This document shows positions 11,540 through 23,392 of a DNA stretch of 64,000 nucleotides, piece by piece. The notes beneath the pieces were generated by a model. It was given only the letters and a program-made list of their open reading frames with translations, did not search any database and was not told where the DNA came from. This DNA is from Tomocerus qinae. Its lineage: Eukaryota; Arthropoda; Collembola; Entomobryomorpha; Tomoceridae. A program made the translations under genes and the position numbers. Within the stretch, counting starts at the first letter, position 1. Each line of letters begins with the position of its first letter. The stretch lies in the NCBI GenBank assembly GCA_020055645.1, contig CM034546.1, positions 86,180,001-86,244,000 of the forward strand, in the 5' to 3' direction.

Positions 11540-12570
11540 AGGGTTAAATCATGTATTACATGCATGAGAACAAAAAGACCAATGCGAAAAAGGCAAGGGA
11601 CTTTAGGGTCAGTAGAAGTACCTACCTATCCATTTCAATGTATACAGATTGACTTTACTGGACCCCTACCAAAGACAGCTCAAGGGGATCTATATATATT
11701 AGCAGCAATTGATATATCCTCTAAATTCGTTATACTAAAAGAAGATCAGCTGAAACAACCGCAAAATTTCTATTAGAAGACGTAATAACCAAGTTTGGTT
11801 GCGTGGAGATAATATATATCGATAACGGACCAGCTTTTCACTCGCAAGTATTGCAAGAGACAGAGAAACTAATACGAACAAAGCATAAGTACTCTGGACT
11901 TTACCACCCTTAGTTTTCAGGGAATGTTGAAAGGACGATGGGATTAATTAAGTCAATATTAAGAACAGTATTGAATACACAACACCATGAATTGTGGGAT
12001 AAATACATTTGGAGTGTAGTGTATGTTATAAACACACGTAAATCGAGCACTACTAATTTCTCCCCTTTTCTAAAAGTGTACGGAAGGAAAAATCTATTTC
12101 CTGTTGAACTTCAACTATTACCAGAGATTGATAGCGATAGAGAACAAGAGTGGAAGAAAATGAGACAAATTAGACATATTGTACGAATGAATATAGGGAA
12201 AGCGAAGCAGGAAAGGAAAACTCGACATGATGAACATATAAATACATCATACGATTTAGGACAACAAGTGTGGTTGTACAGTCATTTAACTCCTCGAGGG
12301 GATAATAGAAAATTGGTGAAACGATTGGAAGGTGAAACGATTATCTGATAGACGATACGAGCTGAAACAAGAAGCAACAGCAAAGAAGAAACAATCTCAC
12401 ATTTCATTCATGAAACCAAACTACGAAGTAGACAAAGAAGAGTGGGGAGATTGTATAGTAAATCAATGGATAGACGAAACAGCTGAACTGCTAACCTCTT
12501 TACTAGACGAAAAGTCTCTACTTGACTTGATATGCATGGGAAATAAGTCCAAAAATTCTTTTATGTAACC
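11540..12570 (+). pseudogene. Retroviral-type integrase (decayed)
   Basis: CITCMRTKRP supplies the second half of the HHCC zinc site. The catalytic core follows: IQIDFTGPLP (first Asp), IDNGPAFHS (second Asp) and GNVERTMG (Glu). A stop after about 70 codons (11776) and another near 11912 break the frame; 11938-12348 and 12332-12568 carry the rest of the core and a chromodomain-free C-terminus. It belongs to the same element as the gag and RNase H remains. Confidence 0.75.
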
Positions 12571-13480
12571 CAAAAACACTGTAGTTACCGAGTTATTAAC
12601 GCATATTTTAAGAAAGAGGATAACAGTTATCATCCGAGGAAATCAAGTTTTACCAGATTATACAACTTTAATGTTAAATCAAATTCGTACAGAAAAATAT
12701 TGGGAATGAAGCGAAATCAAAAAGCTTAAATTGTACAAGAAGAAAAATTGCCAATTTACAAATTAAATACAACCGAACCATTTTGTACAAGAGATATACT
12801 ATGGTTAATCTCTGAAAAAAATGTTTTAGTCGAAAACAACAGTATAATAAGAGAACAAACATTACCAACTGTAATTACAATATTAAAATACATGAATACG
12901 GAACATCGAAACAACATAATGTTGATTGCGGAGAATACAATCACAGATGAATATTAAGTAGGTAAAGGTATTCTAATATTACTTAAACTGAAAGATTACA
13001 AAGATATTTGGCCAACATTGAAAGATATATTCATCAAGAGGATAAAAATTTCTTGTCAGAATTGAAACCGTTTAAAATTTTAGCACAGCTAATATTTTAC
13101 TACTCAAAATTTGTCTATTGTATGAATGAAGAGATTACTGCAAACGAAGAACAAGATTTAACGTAACTTATGGAATTTATAGAAAATTATGAGTCAGACA
13201 GCTAGGACGAGGAAATGTATACACCAACAGTTTCTCAAAGCCCTACAATAGATCACCAAACTGATATCAATCCCCTTATTCCTGACAATACACAAGGACA
13301 CTCATCTGAGGAACGCAGTTCAGTGATCCCTTCAGAGATAATTCCTTCTACTTTACTACAACCAATTGATCCTACTATCCGTCCCCCTAACCATAACGAA
13401 ACACCTATACAAATTCAACTTAGGAGAGGAACAAGAGAAAGAAGGAGACCTAAATATCTGGATGACTATGTAGTTAATTA
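12571..13480 (+). pseudogene. Region between integrase and env, end of pol
   Basis: Several short open pieces with stops between them. The last (13215-13481) is Pro/Ser/Thr-rich and ends with a basic run, RRGTRERRRPKYLDDYV, a typical C-terminal end of gypsy-type pol. The stretch 12571-13200 is longer than usual for this place and I do not recognise a domain in it. Confidence 0.4.
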
Positions 13481-13500
13481 AAACAAGATATTTACGATCA

Positions 13501-13645
13501 TTTTATTACTTTCAGATGCAGAGATTACTGATTCTACTAGCAACTTGTGTTGTAATTTAAAATTCTACAGTTATGATTACTATATCACCTGGAATTTATT
13601 CATTGGAAATTGAGAATACGATAATTTATGAAGGATGGGCTATTT
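13501..13645 (+). pseudogene. Start of env-like gene, truncated
   Basis: A pyrimidine-rich tract ending in AG (13501-13515) lies directly before an ATG at 13516, as expected for the spliced env of errantiviruses. The first 14 codons encode a hydrophobic, signal-peptide-like stretch, then a stop. Downstream codons look like the beginning of an envelope ectodomain but are cut off by the LINE whose 3' end lies near 13645. Non-functional as it stands. Basis: position plus signal peptide; I could not confirm homology. Confidence 0.4.
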
Positions 13646-15600
13646 GTAATTGTAATTGTTTATTTTTGTAATAGAAATCGAATTAGTTCATTTTACAAGT
13701 AACAAACATACATACATGACAAAGCCAGGCATGACTACATGATACTTTTATCAATATTAACTAAAGTATATAAATTTTAGATATAAAAGTTTGCCATTAA
13801 GTGGCTTATCATATTCTATGTTAAGTAATTTGACTAGCTTAGAAATACAAGAATTAGCATAACGTTGTTTTCTACAAAGAATAGGCTTAAATAAGCTGGT
13901 TTTACCCCTAAGATTTATATTAAAATTAGATAGTCTACTATTAAAGGGTGGAAGTATTGGGCGCAGGCGGTCTGGGTTTTAGCTCGCCTGAATAAGGCAG
14001 CTTATAGAATCGCACAGTCTGTCCGTACGTCCGTACGTCCGTCCGTCCCCACGATAACTTTCGAAAGCAATGACGGATCTTGACCAAACTTGGCAAAAAC
14101 AATGCCTATGGACCACTGACGATCCCTATTGATTTTGGGGCTAATCGGTTCATTGGTTGCTGAGATACTGCGCGCTCACTTTGTCTTCATTTTGATAGTC
14201 AAAGTGAAAAATGGGCATTAAAAAGTTCAATTGCGTTTCCTATAAATTGTTAGCGTGATAGTATAAAATATTTCACTCCGCTTCTACCGAATTTAAGATT
14301 TTATAGTAAAAGCAAATAAAACCAGAAGTAACTATAAGAGGACGGAAATAAATCTATTTCGCATTTATATTCAATTTTATAGTCAAACTTGCATTATTCC
14401 AATTTCTATTGATTTTCATTAATAATATTGACCGATTTTGATTCTCTTTAGATTTTCATAGTCAACATTATTCAATTTTAATTTAATGTTGATTTTCATA
14501 GTCAAAATTATTCTATTTTGAATTTATGTTGATTTTTATAGTCAACAATTATCAATTTTGAATTTGTGTTTATTTTCATAGTCAACATTAATCAATTTTA
14601 GCTCGCCTGAATAAGACAGCTTATAGAATCGCAGTCTGTCCGTCCGTCCGTCCGTACCCACGATAACTTTCGAATGCAATGACGGATATTAATTAAACTT
14701 GGCAAAAACCATACCTATGGACTGGTGACGATCTCTATTGATTTTCGGGCAAATCGGTCCCCATGGTTACTGAGATGCCGTACGCTCACTTTGTCTTCAT
14801 TTTGATAGTCAAAGTGAAAAATGGGCATTAAAAAGTTAAATTGCGTTTCCTATAAATTGTTAGAATGATGGTATAAAATATTTCACTCCGCTTCTACTAA
14901 ATTTATTTTGAATTTATGTTTCATCGATTTTGATTTTCTATTGATTTTGATAGTAAAGATTAATCAAATTTGATTTTCTGTTGATTTTGATATTCAACAT
15001 TAATCAATTTTGATGTTCTGTTGATTTTCATAGTCAACAATTATCTATTTTGATTATCTGTTCATTTTTCAAATGATATAGTTTCGTTTCCTTATAATAT
15101 CAATGTCTGAATTTTTAATACGTCGTAGCTACATATATAAAGACTCAATTCTGAAAGCTTGATCAAAATCCGTACGTTCGGTTTTGTGTTACGCGCGACT
15201 TTTCGTCTACCAAAATGTGTACACGGTAACCTTTACTAAGGCGAGCTTCTGTTACGGCTTGCTGTAGGTTTTAAGTATGGAATGTCCGAATTTGATGAGG
15301 TTTCAAGTTTTGCAATAAGGTTTTTTTAAGATACAAGGACCCCATACTGTGGAAGCATATTCTAACAGTGGTCTAATATATGAGGTATACGCATGTTTCT
15401 TATCTTTTATAGAAAAACCGAAGAAATTTAGCTTATGAAATATAAACAATCTCACATATATGTGTAGATCGAATCTCAATTTAGAATCATAGATAAGAGT
15501 TTTACATTGTCAACCCTATGGATCGTAACCCCATTTATTTCAAATATCCAACTATCTGAATTTTTTTACTTCTAGAAAAATCAATAATGAGCGTGTTACA
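13645..15600 (-). mobile_element. 5'-truncated LINE, split by Helentron-like copies
   Basis: On the minus strand the 3' end lies near 13645, with a short ACAATT-type tail. The complement of 13770-13970 reads as the extreme C-terminus of a non-LTR reverse transcriptase protein. The complement of 15277-15590 reads as earlier reverse transcriptase C-terminal sequence with many stops, including residues of the SMGSLYLKK type where such proteins have Y.S.VW.P. The Helentron-like block 13973-15276 lies between them and therefore entered this LINE. Confidence 0.5.
13973..15276 (+). mobile_element. Two Helentron-like elements, one inside the other
   Basis: The first copy starts TTTTAGCTCGCCTGAATAAG at about 13977, with GTCCGTACG microsatellite and diverged satellite units. 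At 14597 a second 5' module begins within a satellite TTTT run. It is followed by satellite, then the 3' module ending GTTACGGCTTGCTGTAGG (about 15272). No protein is encoded. Confidence 0.75.
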
Positions 15601-15771
15601 TATTTATGTTTATATTTATTTATATTTTACATTTCAACATACCCATGTTACACTTTCCAAGGAAATCAGGCTTTCTTAATTATTCAAAGAAATACAAATA
15701 ACTGAAGGATGAGGATTGATGACCTAAAGCTAAAACATAGGATGGAATTCGATTTCTGAAGTAATTTTAGC

Positions 15772-15998
15772 ATGAATCCAGTACATGATGAAATTTATGG
15801 AGCATTCGAAAGAAGAAAAAGACAATTCATGTCTTCTCTATTCGAGCTATATCGAACAGGTCAACGAAATATCTTGCTCATGAATGATTTGTATCAAGCT
15901 TATACAAAAGGAAGAAATGCTGATATTTAACTTCCATTAGAAGACGTGGACACATTTAAAAATAAGCGTTGCTGTATATTAATTCCCAATGATTATTA
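15772..15998 (+). pseudogene. Unrecognised coding remnant
   Basis: A 52-codon frame from ATG at 15772 to TAA at 15930, rich in Arg, Leu and Tyr. The same frame continues open for about 22 further codons after the stop. The residue mix looks coding (LFELYRTGQRNILLMND), but I recognise no family. It may be the relic of a gene or of an element ORF next to the LINE. Confidence 0.3.
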
Positions 15999-16279
15999 GC
16001 CTTTTTACAATGAAAATAAATGTATAAATACCAAAACTATTTGATTACGTTCTCTCATTTCACAATGGATCTTAGTACTAATTTTTATATTTTTCTTTTA
16101 CAAGCATTATAGCATTTTATCAGTTTTTGGACCAGAACGACAACATTACTCTAAACAAAATCTGAATACGCATCCCTTGCAGCGGCTCCCCGGGGAGGAG
16201 GGAAGTGGACCTTATTAGCCACAGGTATCTATGACGAAGGCATGCTCTATGCATCGCATAACCCTATCCTTTGGATATA

Positions 16280-17219
16280 GTAGTAGTAGTAGGGTTTTAT
16301 TTGCGCTTCCAGCGGGCTGTCGCCCATCACACAAAATAATACATGTTACAGATATTCAATTTGATATGCCAATTATTACAAACACAATACAATAATCCAT
16401 GTATTCACTGTATTATAACTAACCAGCAGCCAAAAATAGGTATAGCCTCACATAATGACAGAAACCTACACCGCTAACAGTCATAGACATGGGACAGGGA
16501 AGCACCGTCCTAGGGAAATCTTTAATTACCACCAGTACACAAGAGAAAACCTAAGGCTCAGTTAGTACCAGAAATACATAAGATCAAGTAATATGCATAG
16601 ATAGGTATATGTAAATAACCTTAATACAGAAGTTACGCCTATACTCATGCATAAGCGGGTTCCAGAGTAGCTTTACGGAGACAGAATGTTAATTAGCGAA
16701 TAATTTTATGAGTAGACTGCACAGAGTGATCGGCCCTTATACCTTGACGATATTATTGATGCTACACTGCTTGTTATCCTGCTGAATAGCCGGAACACTC
16801 ATAACGGAGAAGACAGTCGCAGGGCCAACATGAGAATGACTAGTAAGAAAAGCACTACTATTCTGGTCGGTTGTAGTAGGCAGCCCAGGTCTTCGAAGGC
16901 CGTCTTATTTTCTAATCTGCATACCGCCACTGTTCACGCCGCTGCCAGACCCAATTAGCATCCATAGCCGTCCTCCGCGATAAGGAATTCCACTCACAGA
17001 AAAATAGTATTTCAGTGAAGTGCTTCATGCAAAAAACACCGAATTCGGACATTCTGTCCCACTTTCGTGCACTAAATTCTGTCCCGGGTGTACAGGCCTC
17101 TTTACTCTATGCACAGCACTACTTTTTGGGCAAAAATTGGCCAAAAAATAAGCCGAAAAATTTAAAAATGTGAGGACCATGACAATGCCGTGTCCGTTCA
17201 CTTCGGCAGCTACTCTGGA
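16280..17219 (-). mobile_element. 5'-truncated LINE with 14-bp target duplication
   Basis: Flanked by perfect direct copies of ATCCTTTGGATATA (16266-16279 and 17220-17233). On the minus strand it ends in a (CTA)n tail after AATAAAACC, so the orientation is minus. About 940 bp remain, mostly 3' untranslated region, with only a weak, stop-broken frame. It landed in a short tandem of about 55-bp units (TATGCTCCGCATAACC). Confidence 0.7.
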
Positions 17220-17233
17220 ATCCTTTGGATATA

Positions 17234-18630
17234 TATGCCGTAGGCATTCTCTATGCTCCGCATAACCTTATCCTTCTGATATATATGCTCCGCATAGACC
17301 GGGCGGTCACCTGTATAAAGATGAAGATGAAACCTTTAGAATCAAGAGTGCCACCAGTTTCTATAAGTCATGTTGGGCATAGGCATATTGGGATGACGAG
17401 TAGGGAGGGAGTGTGGTTTTGTTACTCCGTGTTTTCCGTCTTTAGCGTGGTAATTTTTGCGACCTTGCACTTGAATTCACGTTCAAAATGTGCAGTTTTT
17501 GATGGTGCACTTGCAAATACTCATAACTGTGACATATGTGACCGTGAAAATCCGAATCGGTTTTTGATTTTAGCTTTGTTTTTGTGTCGGTCGAAGGCGG
17601 TATTGGCCATGTATATAAGGAGACAATTTCCTATAACCCCTTATCTCATCATGCAAATGACCTACACCACCAAATAATTCTACCTGGAAACTTTGTCATT
17701 CGGGATAATTGGTTGGGTCTAAGGTATGCGTGTGAACCCGAATGGCAATGATATATGCGGGTAACAACGGGAGTGATTTCTGTCCACCACCTTTATTTAC
17801 AAGACCACGAAGCCGACTAACTCATATTAGCCGGCCCAATACATATGGATAGAATGATAGCTGTCGCAGGTTGTATTCTATCCACATAGAAACCAGGGTT
17901 ACCAGGCTAAGTATAATATATAAATTAGACCCTATACTTAAAGTACTTAGTATTTCAAAATACTTAGATTATACTTAAATATACTTAAATGAGCTAAAAT
18001 CGGAAAAAATGGAATAATTTCATCCTTAAGTATTAGAACACAATTTCTTATAGCGTTCAAATAAGTTAAAATGTCAAAATTTTCTCGCGCTTCGAGCGAA
18101 TTTCAATGTTTTTTATTGATCGACCCAGTTCAGTTGGCAAAAATCTCTGTCAATTTAGATGGAAATCCATTAGTCCTTAATCAGTGGAGGATAAAAGAAA
18201 TTTATTTACCTCAACTATGTCATTTAACCATGTCATTTAAATTACACAAAATTCGTCAAATCAATATTGATAAATTTTGAAGTTGAATTTCAAATTTTTC
18301 TCGCGCGAATTGGTAACTTTTTATGATATTTTCACTTATCTCTGCATCAATATGAACGAATATTATTTTCAAATATTCATTATTTACGTTATTTTTGCTT
18401 CATTTTTTTCAAAAAATCGTTAATTTGCTAGCCGCGCACTTATGATAGCGCCAAATTCGGTTGTATGACATTTGAAAGAAGTCGACAAGAAGAAGTCGAA
18501 GACGCGCCCGAAGGGCGCGGGTTGGTAAATGGCTGTTTTTGTTCAGGATACTTAAATTGGCTGAAGAAAATCTGGTAACCCTGCTGGAAACACCAAAGCA
18601 GTTTGTGATATAACTCTTGGCTTAATACAC
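17234..18630. other. Gene-free stretch
   Basis: No gene supported. Contains the end of the 55-bp repeat (to about 17310) and an AT-rich run at 17930-18420. The 150-codon frame at 17225-17677 starts inside the target duplication and shows no domain. Confidence 0.5.
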
Positions 18631-18631
18631 A

Positions 18632-18985
18632 TTGTTCTACTCTTTAAGCGAACACTACCCAGACTTATACCCTTACCTTGTCCTTCCTTACTCTCTGCTC
18701 ACTTTAAACGTCTCAACGGAAAAAAACAGACTTCTACTATGTGCATGTATACTAATCTACTTATTGATAAAAAAATTACCTAAACCCAAGAAAATGATAT
18801 TTTTAATTATACTGATGAGTGGAATGAACATACTGAACCCTGGTCCTATGTGTGCTATTTGTCCTATTGGAGAAAATAATAAGATAAAAAAAACCAAGTA
18901 TCAATTGTTCTAAGTGCAATAAACCTCACCATAAAACCGTGTCCGGCAAGGTGGCCCCATGGAAACAGTTAACTTCCATCAGTCC
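18632..18985 (+). pseudogene. N-terminal part of a CR1/L2-like LINE ORF, with 2A-like motif
   Basis: A hydrophobic, Leu-rich N-terminus leads to LIILMSGMNILNPGP. This has the place and shape of the 2A-like peptide (D-x-E-x-NPGP) found at the start of several non-LTR retrotransposon ORFs, but the Asp and Glu are replaced. CAICPIG and, after a +1 shift, CSKCNKPHHK follow, as in the PHD-type zinc finger of these ORFs. The frame ends in the 12-bp minisatellite. A partial inverted copy lies at 19573-19716. Confidence 0.55.
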
Positions 18986-19490
18986 AATGCTAAGTCCCAT
19001 GCTAAGTCCCCATGCTAAGTCCAATGCTAAGTCCTAAGCTAATTCCCCATGCTAAGTCCAATGCTAAGTCCAATGCTAAGTCCCATGCTAAGTCCAATGC
19101 TAAGTCCCATGCTAAGTCCAATGCTAAGTGCTATGCTAATTCCCCATGCTAAGTCCAAGGCTAAGTCCAATGCTAAGTCCAATGCTAATTCCCCATGCTA
19201 AGTCCCATGCTAATTCCCCATGTTAAGTCCAATGCTAAGTCCATTGCTAAGTCCAATGCTAAATCCAATGCTAATTCCCCATGCTAAGTCCCCATGCTAA
19301 GTCCAATGCTAAGTCCCATGCTAATTCCCCATGTTAAGTCCAATGCTAAGTCCATTGCTAAGTCCAATGCTAAATCCAATGCTAATTCCCCATGCTAATT
19401 CCCCATGCTAAGTCCAATGCTAAGTCCAATGCTAAGTCCAATGCTTAGTCCAATGCTAAGTCCAATGCTAAGTCCAATGCTTAGTCTTTC
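18981..19490. repeat. 12-bp minisatellite (TCCAATGCTAAG)n
   Basis: About 40 units of TCCAATGCTAAG and variants (CCCATGCTAAGT, CCCCATGCTAAT). Larger blocks are themselves repeated, for example 19200-19270 against 19320-19390, showing recent unequal exchange. It begins exactly where the LINE frame above ends. Confidence 0.9.
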
Positions 19491-19505
19491 TAAGAAATTA
19501 GTTGG

Positions 19506-19530
19506 TTAGATTAGGTTAGGTTAGATTAGG
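19506..19530 (+). repeat. Short TTAGG-type run
   Basis: Five units: TTAGA, TTAGG, TTAGG, TTAGA, TTAGG. TTAGG is the ancestral arthropod telomere unit, but such short runs also arise by chance in AT-rich repeats. Confidence 0.5.
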
Positions 19531-20028
19531 TGTAATAATGGCCCTTGTAAGGGTCAGTTTATTGATTGGGAAGAGGATTGATGGAAGTTAACTAGTGTAT
19601 AGATAAGCTCGGACTATACACGGAAGCTCCTCCCACTTGGTGCCAGCTATCCATGCCATGGGACCAGGTGTCCGGGGGGCCAGTTTCTATGGGGCCACCT
19701 CGCCTAACACCCCATAAAACAAGCCTGGTCGCTAGTCCATTCATTCTTTTACCTGAGTGATAGGAGTGGATGCTTTGGCTTTAGCTACTGCATTCACTCC
19801 TATACACTTTGCATTATGACCAGGTAGAGAACTTCTATAATCAGCTGATAGACCATGATGAAACATGTTTCCAGTCAAACTTTAAGTGTATAGTCAATCA
19901 TATAATACAGGACAATCCGCAGGATTAAGAAACATTGAACTTAACTGGGCCATGGTTAAAATAGTACTAATTTGTTGTTACTTGCTTAAAGTCTTGATGT
20001 AAAAATAAGCTTTACTCGTTGGGAAGTA

Positions 20029-20846
20029 CCGTATTAATCGATGTAGTTCCCCTCATCGAGATAGTTCCCCTACCGGGGAACTATATCGATTTTCCCCGTA
20101 AATGTCAGCATTTGAAACTATAATTCCCCATTTCGAATCAATTCCCCGGTCAAAATTTAGGGCATGTGGTACGTGTGCACTTACAGTAAGTACATGTGAA
20201 CTAAAAGAGAAAGGAATCAAGAACATTGGTATTGAAAGGTAGTTGCAGTCCACAGTAAATCTGAAATGGCAGGAGAAGGAGAGCAAGATTTGACTCCAAG
20301 AAGACCCAGTGCATATATATCTCGAAATTTAACTTTTAAATTGAAAGCTATCAAATTAAGTGAGGAAACTTCCATTACCAGCGCCAGTGAACAGTTACAA
20401 GTTGATCGAAAAAGCAAAAGGGAATGGAAACGGAAAAATTAGTATGTGTTGTATTGTATTTGTTTATTCCTATTCTATATTCGCTATGGTTGGATTGTGC
20501 CAGTGACACAACAGTATAGGTCAAAGCTTCACAGGAAGTTTCGATTCTGAAAACCGGATTGATTAACAATTGATAAAAGAGGATGGCATTTTGCTCCCCT
20601 CGGACAATGATGATATGGATGTACATATCGCGGAATCTATGGAAGCATTACTGTCCTCTGACAAAGAAAATTAATTACATTTTAATAAAACTTTTTTAAA
20701 AATAATGCATTGATAATCTAACAAATATTGACTTCAAAACTATAATTCCCCATTTCGAAATAATTCCCCATTCGGGGAACTACATAGATTTTTCTTGGAC
20801 AAAAAGTGGCTATAATTCCCCCGAGGTGCTAATTCAATAAATACGG
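20029..20846 (+). mobile_element. Deleted pogo/Tigger-type transposon
   Basis: Flanked by TA (20027-20028 and 20847-20848). The ends CCGTATTAATCGA and (complement) CCGTATTTATTGA are inverted, followed on both sides by repeats of AGTTCCCC/GGGGAACT type. It keeps the first and last coding pieces of a transposase and lacks the catalytic core, so it is non-autonomous. Confidence 0.75.
20266..20674 (+). pseudogene. pogo/Tigger-type transposase ends (core deleted)
   Basis: 20266-20442 encodes 58 aa with a helix-turn-helix start of the psq/CENP-B kind: FKLKAIKLSEE, then ASEQLQVDRKSKREWKR. 20582-20674 encodes an acidic end, NDDMDVHIAESMEALLSSD, like the C-terminus after the DDE domain of pogo-type transposases. 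The DDE core is missing. Confidence 0.65.
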
Positions 20847-20848
20847 TA

Positions 20849-22070
20849 CGTTAATTTCATTTCATTTTATTTTCTTTTTTTTTAATTACAACATTTTTGA
20901 AATAAGTAACGATTAGACATTTACAATCGTTTTACAATTTTATCATTTCTTTGCATGTTCTTTGAAAAACCACAATATATAGACATTCGTTTTGTCCGCG
21001 CATTCTTTTATACAAAAAATGTATTGCATATAAACAGCATACATTTGAATTAACATCCTGCAAACACACTTTATTTTCTAATAGTCATTTTCATTCTCTT
21101 CTCGCAATTGCGAAAATTTTGTGAATAAAAGTCAATCCCCATTCCGAAAGAGCAAAAGAAGTTTAGAGGTCCGTTGCGCTCTTTGTTCTCTAGCGTCTTT
21201 AATAGCTTGATTTGATTGTTTATACAAAGACAAACAGATATATTGCTATTGTGAGCCTACATACGGTTACCCTGAAATGTTAAAACTAGTAATCAGCCCG
21301 CCCTACGGACGGAGAAATAACAGTTTTCTAGCGATCAAGACTTAAATATCATAAAAAATAAAGTATGTAATGTCCTAGGAAGAAATTGAAAAGTTACAGT
21401 AGACACATATTGTATTGCAGTGAGGCTTACGCACCCGTCTTACGGATGATGAAGTTACTGTTTGGTAGCAATCAGGACTTTATTTAAAAGCTCATAATAT
21501 AAAATTTACAACATTATTTTAAAGTATTGATTATCTTCCTGAATTAGTGCCATCTCCGCATCACTAATTAAATTGTTTGATGAATGAGAAGAACAATCAG
21601 GTAGCAGTAAAACCTTTTCTTCTGAAATAGTGCACCAGTTTTAGAAGCGTCGTTATTTGCAGATGTAGGTAAAAATTGGCCTTCCTGAGCTTTAAAGAGC
21701 TTTGCTTCTTCCTAAGCAAAGCCTATAAATTAGAATTAAAATCTTAAAACTGTGACATTCTCCTTTGCAATTTTAAACTTATTTCTTCAATTATCCTTAC
21801 CTTTATCGTAGTAGTCTCGAATTGTTCTTGAACAAAATGGGCAAAATCTATCATTTAGTGATAAATGATAAAGGAAGCTTGCCAAGTTCAGGTTTATCCT
21901 CAGCAGTTTTGGAAGCCAATCCACTAAGTTGTAAACTGCGTTTAGGAATAATAAAATGGCTCAAAGTCGATGTGGAACCCTGATTTGGATTACTTCCCCG
22001 ACGTTTATTATTTACGATCATGCCTAAATCATATCAAAATCGATTAATATTGTCTCCCAAAATAGCATTT
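20849..22070. other. Mostly gene-free, with a possible decayed coding relic on minus
   Basis: 20849-21500 is AT-rich with no gene seen. On the minus strand 22019-21520 shows coding-like pieces in shifting frames: a basic start (MIVNNKRRGSNPNQGS), a CPFCSRT zinc-like pair near 21830, and LISDAEMALIQEDNQYF near 21540. Frames change twice without convincing introns, so it is more likely a relic of an element or gene than an active gene. No family recognised. Confidence 0.3.
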
Positions 22071-22074
22071 TATT

Positions 22075-22275
22075 GCGGCGGCAGCAGGGGTTGGTTGCAG
22101 TAGTTTTTAATATTTATGATGGGTGGTCTTAGTGGCAAATGAGTCTGGCTGCAGTAATATTTATTTTATGCGGCGGCTGGCCTTATTGGCAAAGGGGAGT
22201 GCAGTGGCTGCAGTAATATTTAATAGTTGTGAGGGCTGGCTGGAAGTTTTTTTAATTACGGCGGCTGGCCTTATT
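22075..22275. repeat. Imperfect GC-rich tandem repeat, about 70 bp period
   Basis: Three to four diverged units containing GCGGCTGGCCTTATTGG and GGCTGCAGTAATATTTA. Confidence 0.6.
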
Positions 22276-23124
22276 GGTAATTAAGCCACATATAAAACAC
22301 TTTTGATTTGTATTGTGACGTGTGCGTTTGGTTACTATGCAGACGCAAAGTGCATCCTTAAGGCTATTTAGTGCACCCAACAAAAATGTATTAAGGCTAT
22401 TTCGTACACAAAACGAAAAATAGATTGAGAGTATTTCGTGCAAAGAAGGAAATTGTTTCATAGTCACATGGGGTTACTATGCAGGCGCAAAGGGCGTCCT
22501 TAAGGTGTTAATTTAATCTGTTTTTTACCCCCCTATGGAAATAGCCTAGAAATGATATCCAAAATGACTTTCTCACAGGGCAGAACGTTGTGACAGCCTC
22601 ACATACGTTGTTTTCACTTTAACAGGCTTTACAGGGGACAGCTCTTACACTCAAACAAGCACTGTACTGCACTGGAGCGAGGGTAATGCATGCACAGTGT
22701 GGTGATGTGAGGGAAGGAGGTGATCATATTTAGGGTACAGCGTGGTGTTGTTGAGGAATGAGGGTAATGCATACATGCACGGTGTGGTGCAGTAATGGAG
22801 AGTAGAGATCATATTTATTAGCGTACAGCGTATCGTGTAACGGACAATGAATTGGAGTGTTTTACACCACGTGTCTTCCACGGGGCTTTCAAAAGTACAC
22901 CAACAAATGTCAAAATTCGGTTAATTTATAGTCGTGTGGATATTAAATACTGAATGTATTGACAATTGATCTTTTGACAATTATTATAACTTGGTTTCGG
23001 AATAAGTTTGGTCTGCTCGGAGATCGGAGAATGTATAAAAAGTATTGTCGCGGTTTAGGTGTAATATGAGACTTGGAGGTCTCGAGGATAGGTTAGGCTT
23101 GTTGATTGTGTAAGAAGGTAATAA

Positions 23125-23209
23125 GCTCGTGCTTAGCTCACTTGGAAGAGCATCGGTCGCGTTAACCGGGAAGGGCGGTGTTTCGAGTCATCGAGTCCCT
23201 CAGCCGGGC
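23125..23209 (+). tRNA. tRNA-like sequence, copy 1 (probably a pseudogene)
   Basis: Has an A-box-like D arm, TTAGCTCACTTGGAAGAGC, and an altered B box (TTTCGAGTCATCGAGTC, with an inserted CGAGTCAT duplication in the T arm). Part of a 268-bp unit starting at 23045 that is repeated at 23313. The T-arm insertion makes a functional tRNA unlikely. Confidence 0.5.
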
Positions 23210-23392
23210 TTTACTTTTTACACATCAACTCGACATGGTGGAGATGGGTTTTTGGTCCCCGTATAGGAGGAGCGGGTGAGTGCGTGGAAGCACTCTGAAA
23301 AGAAATGGGAAGTTGTCGCGGTTTAGGTGTAATATGAGACTTGGTGGTCTCGAGGATAGGTTAGGCTTGTTGATTGTGTAAGAAGGTAATAA

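Noticed and set aside
17225-17677. 150-codon plus frame
   Set aside because: Starts in the target duplication of a LINE, no recognised motif, low-complexity start.
18813-18840. CTGATGAGTGG as a hammerhead core
   Set aside because: No GAAA at the right distance and no closing stems; it lies in LINE coding sequence.
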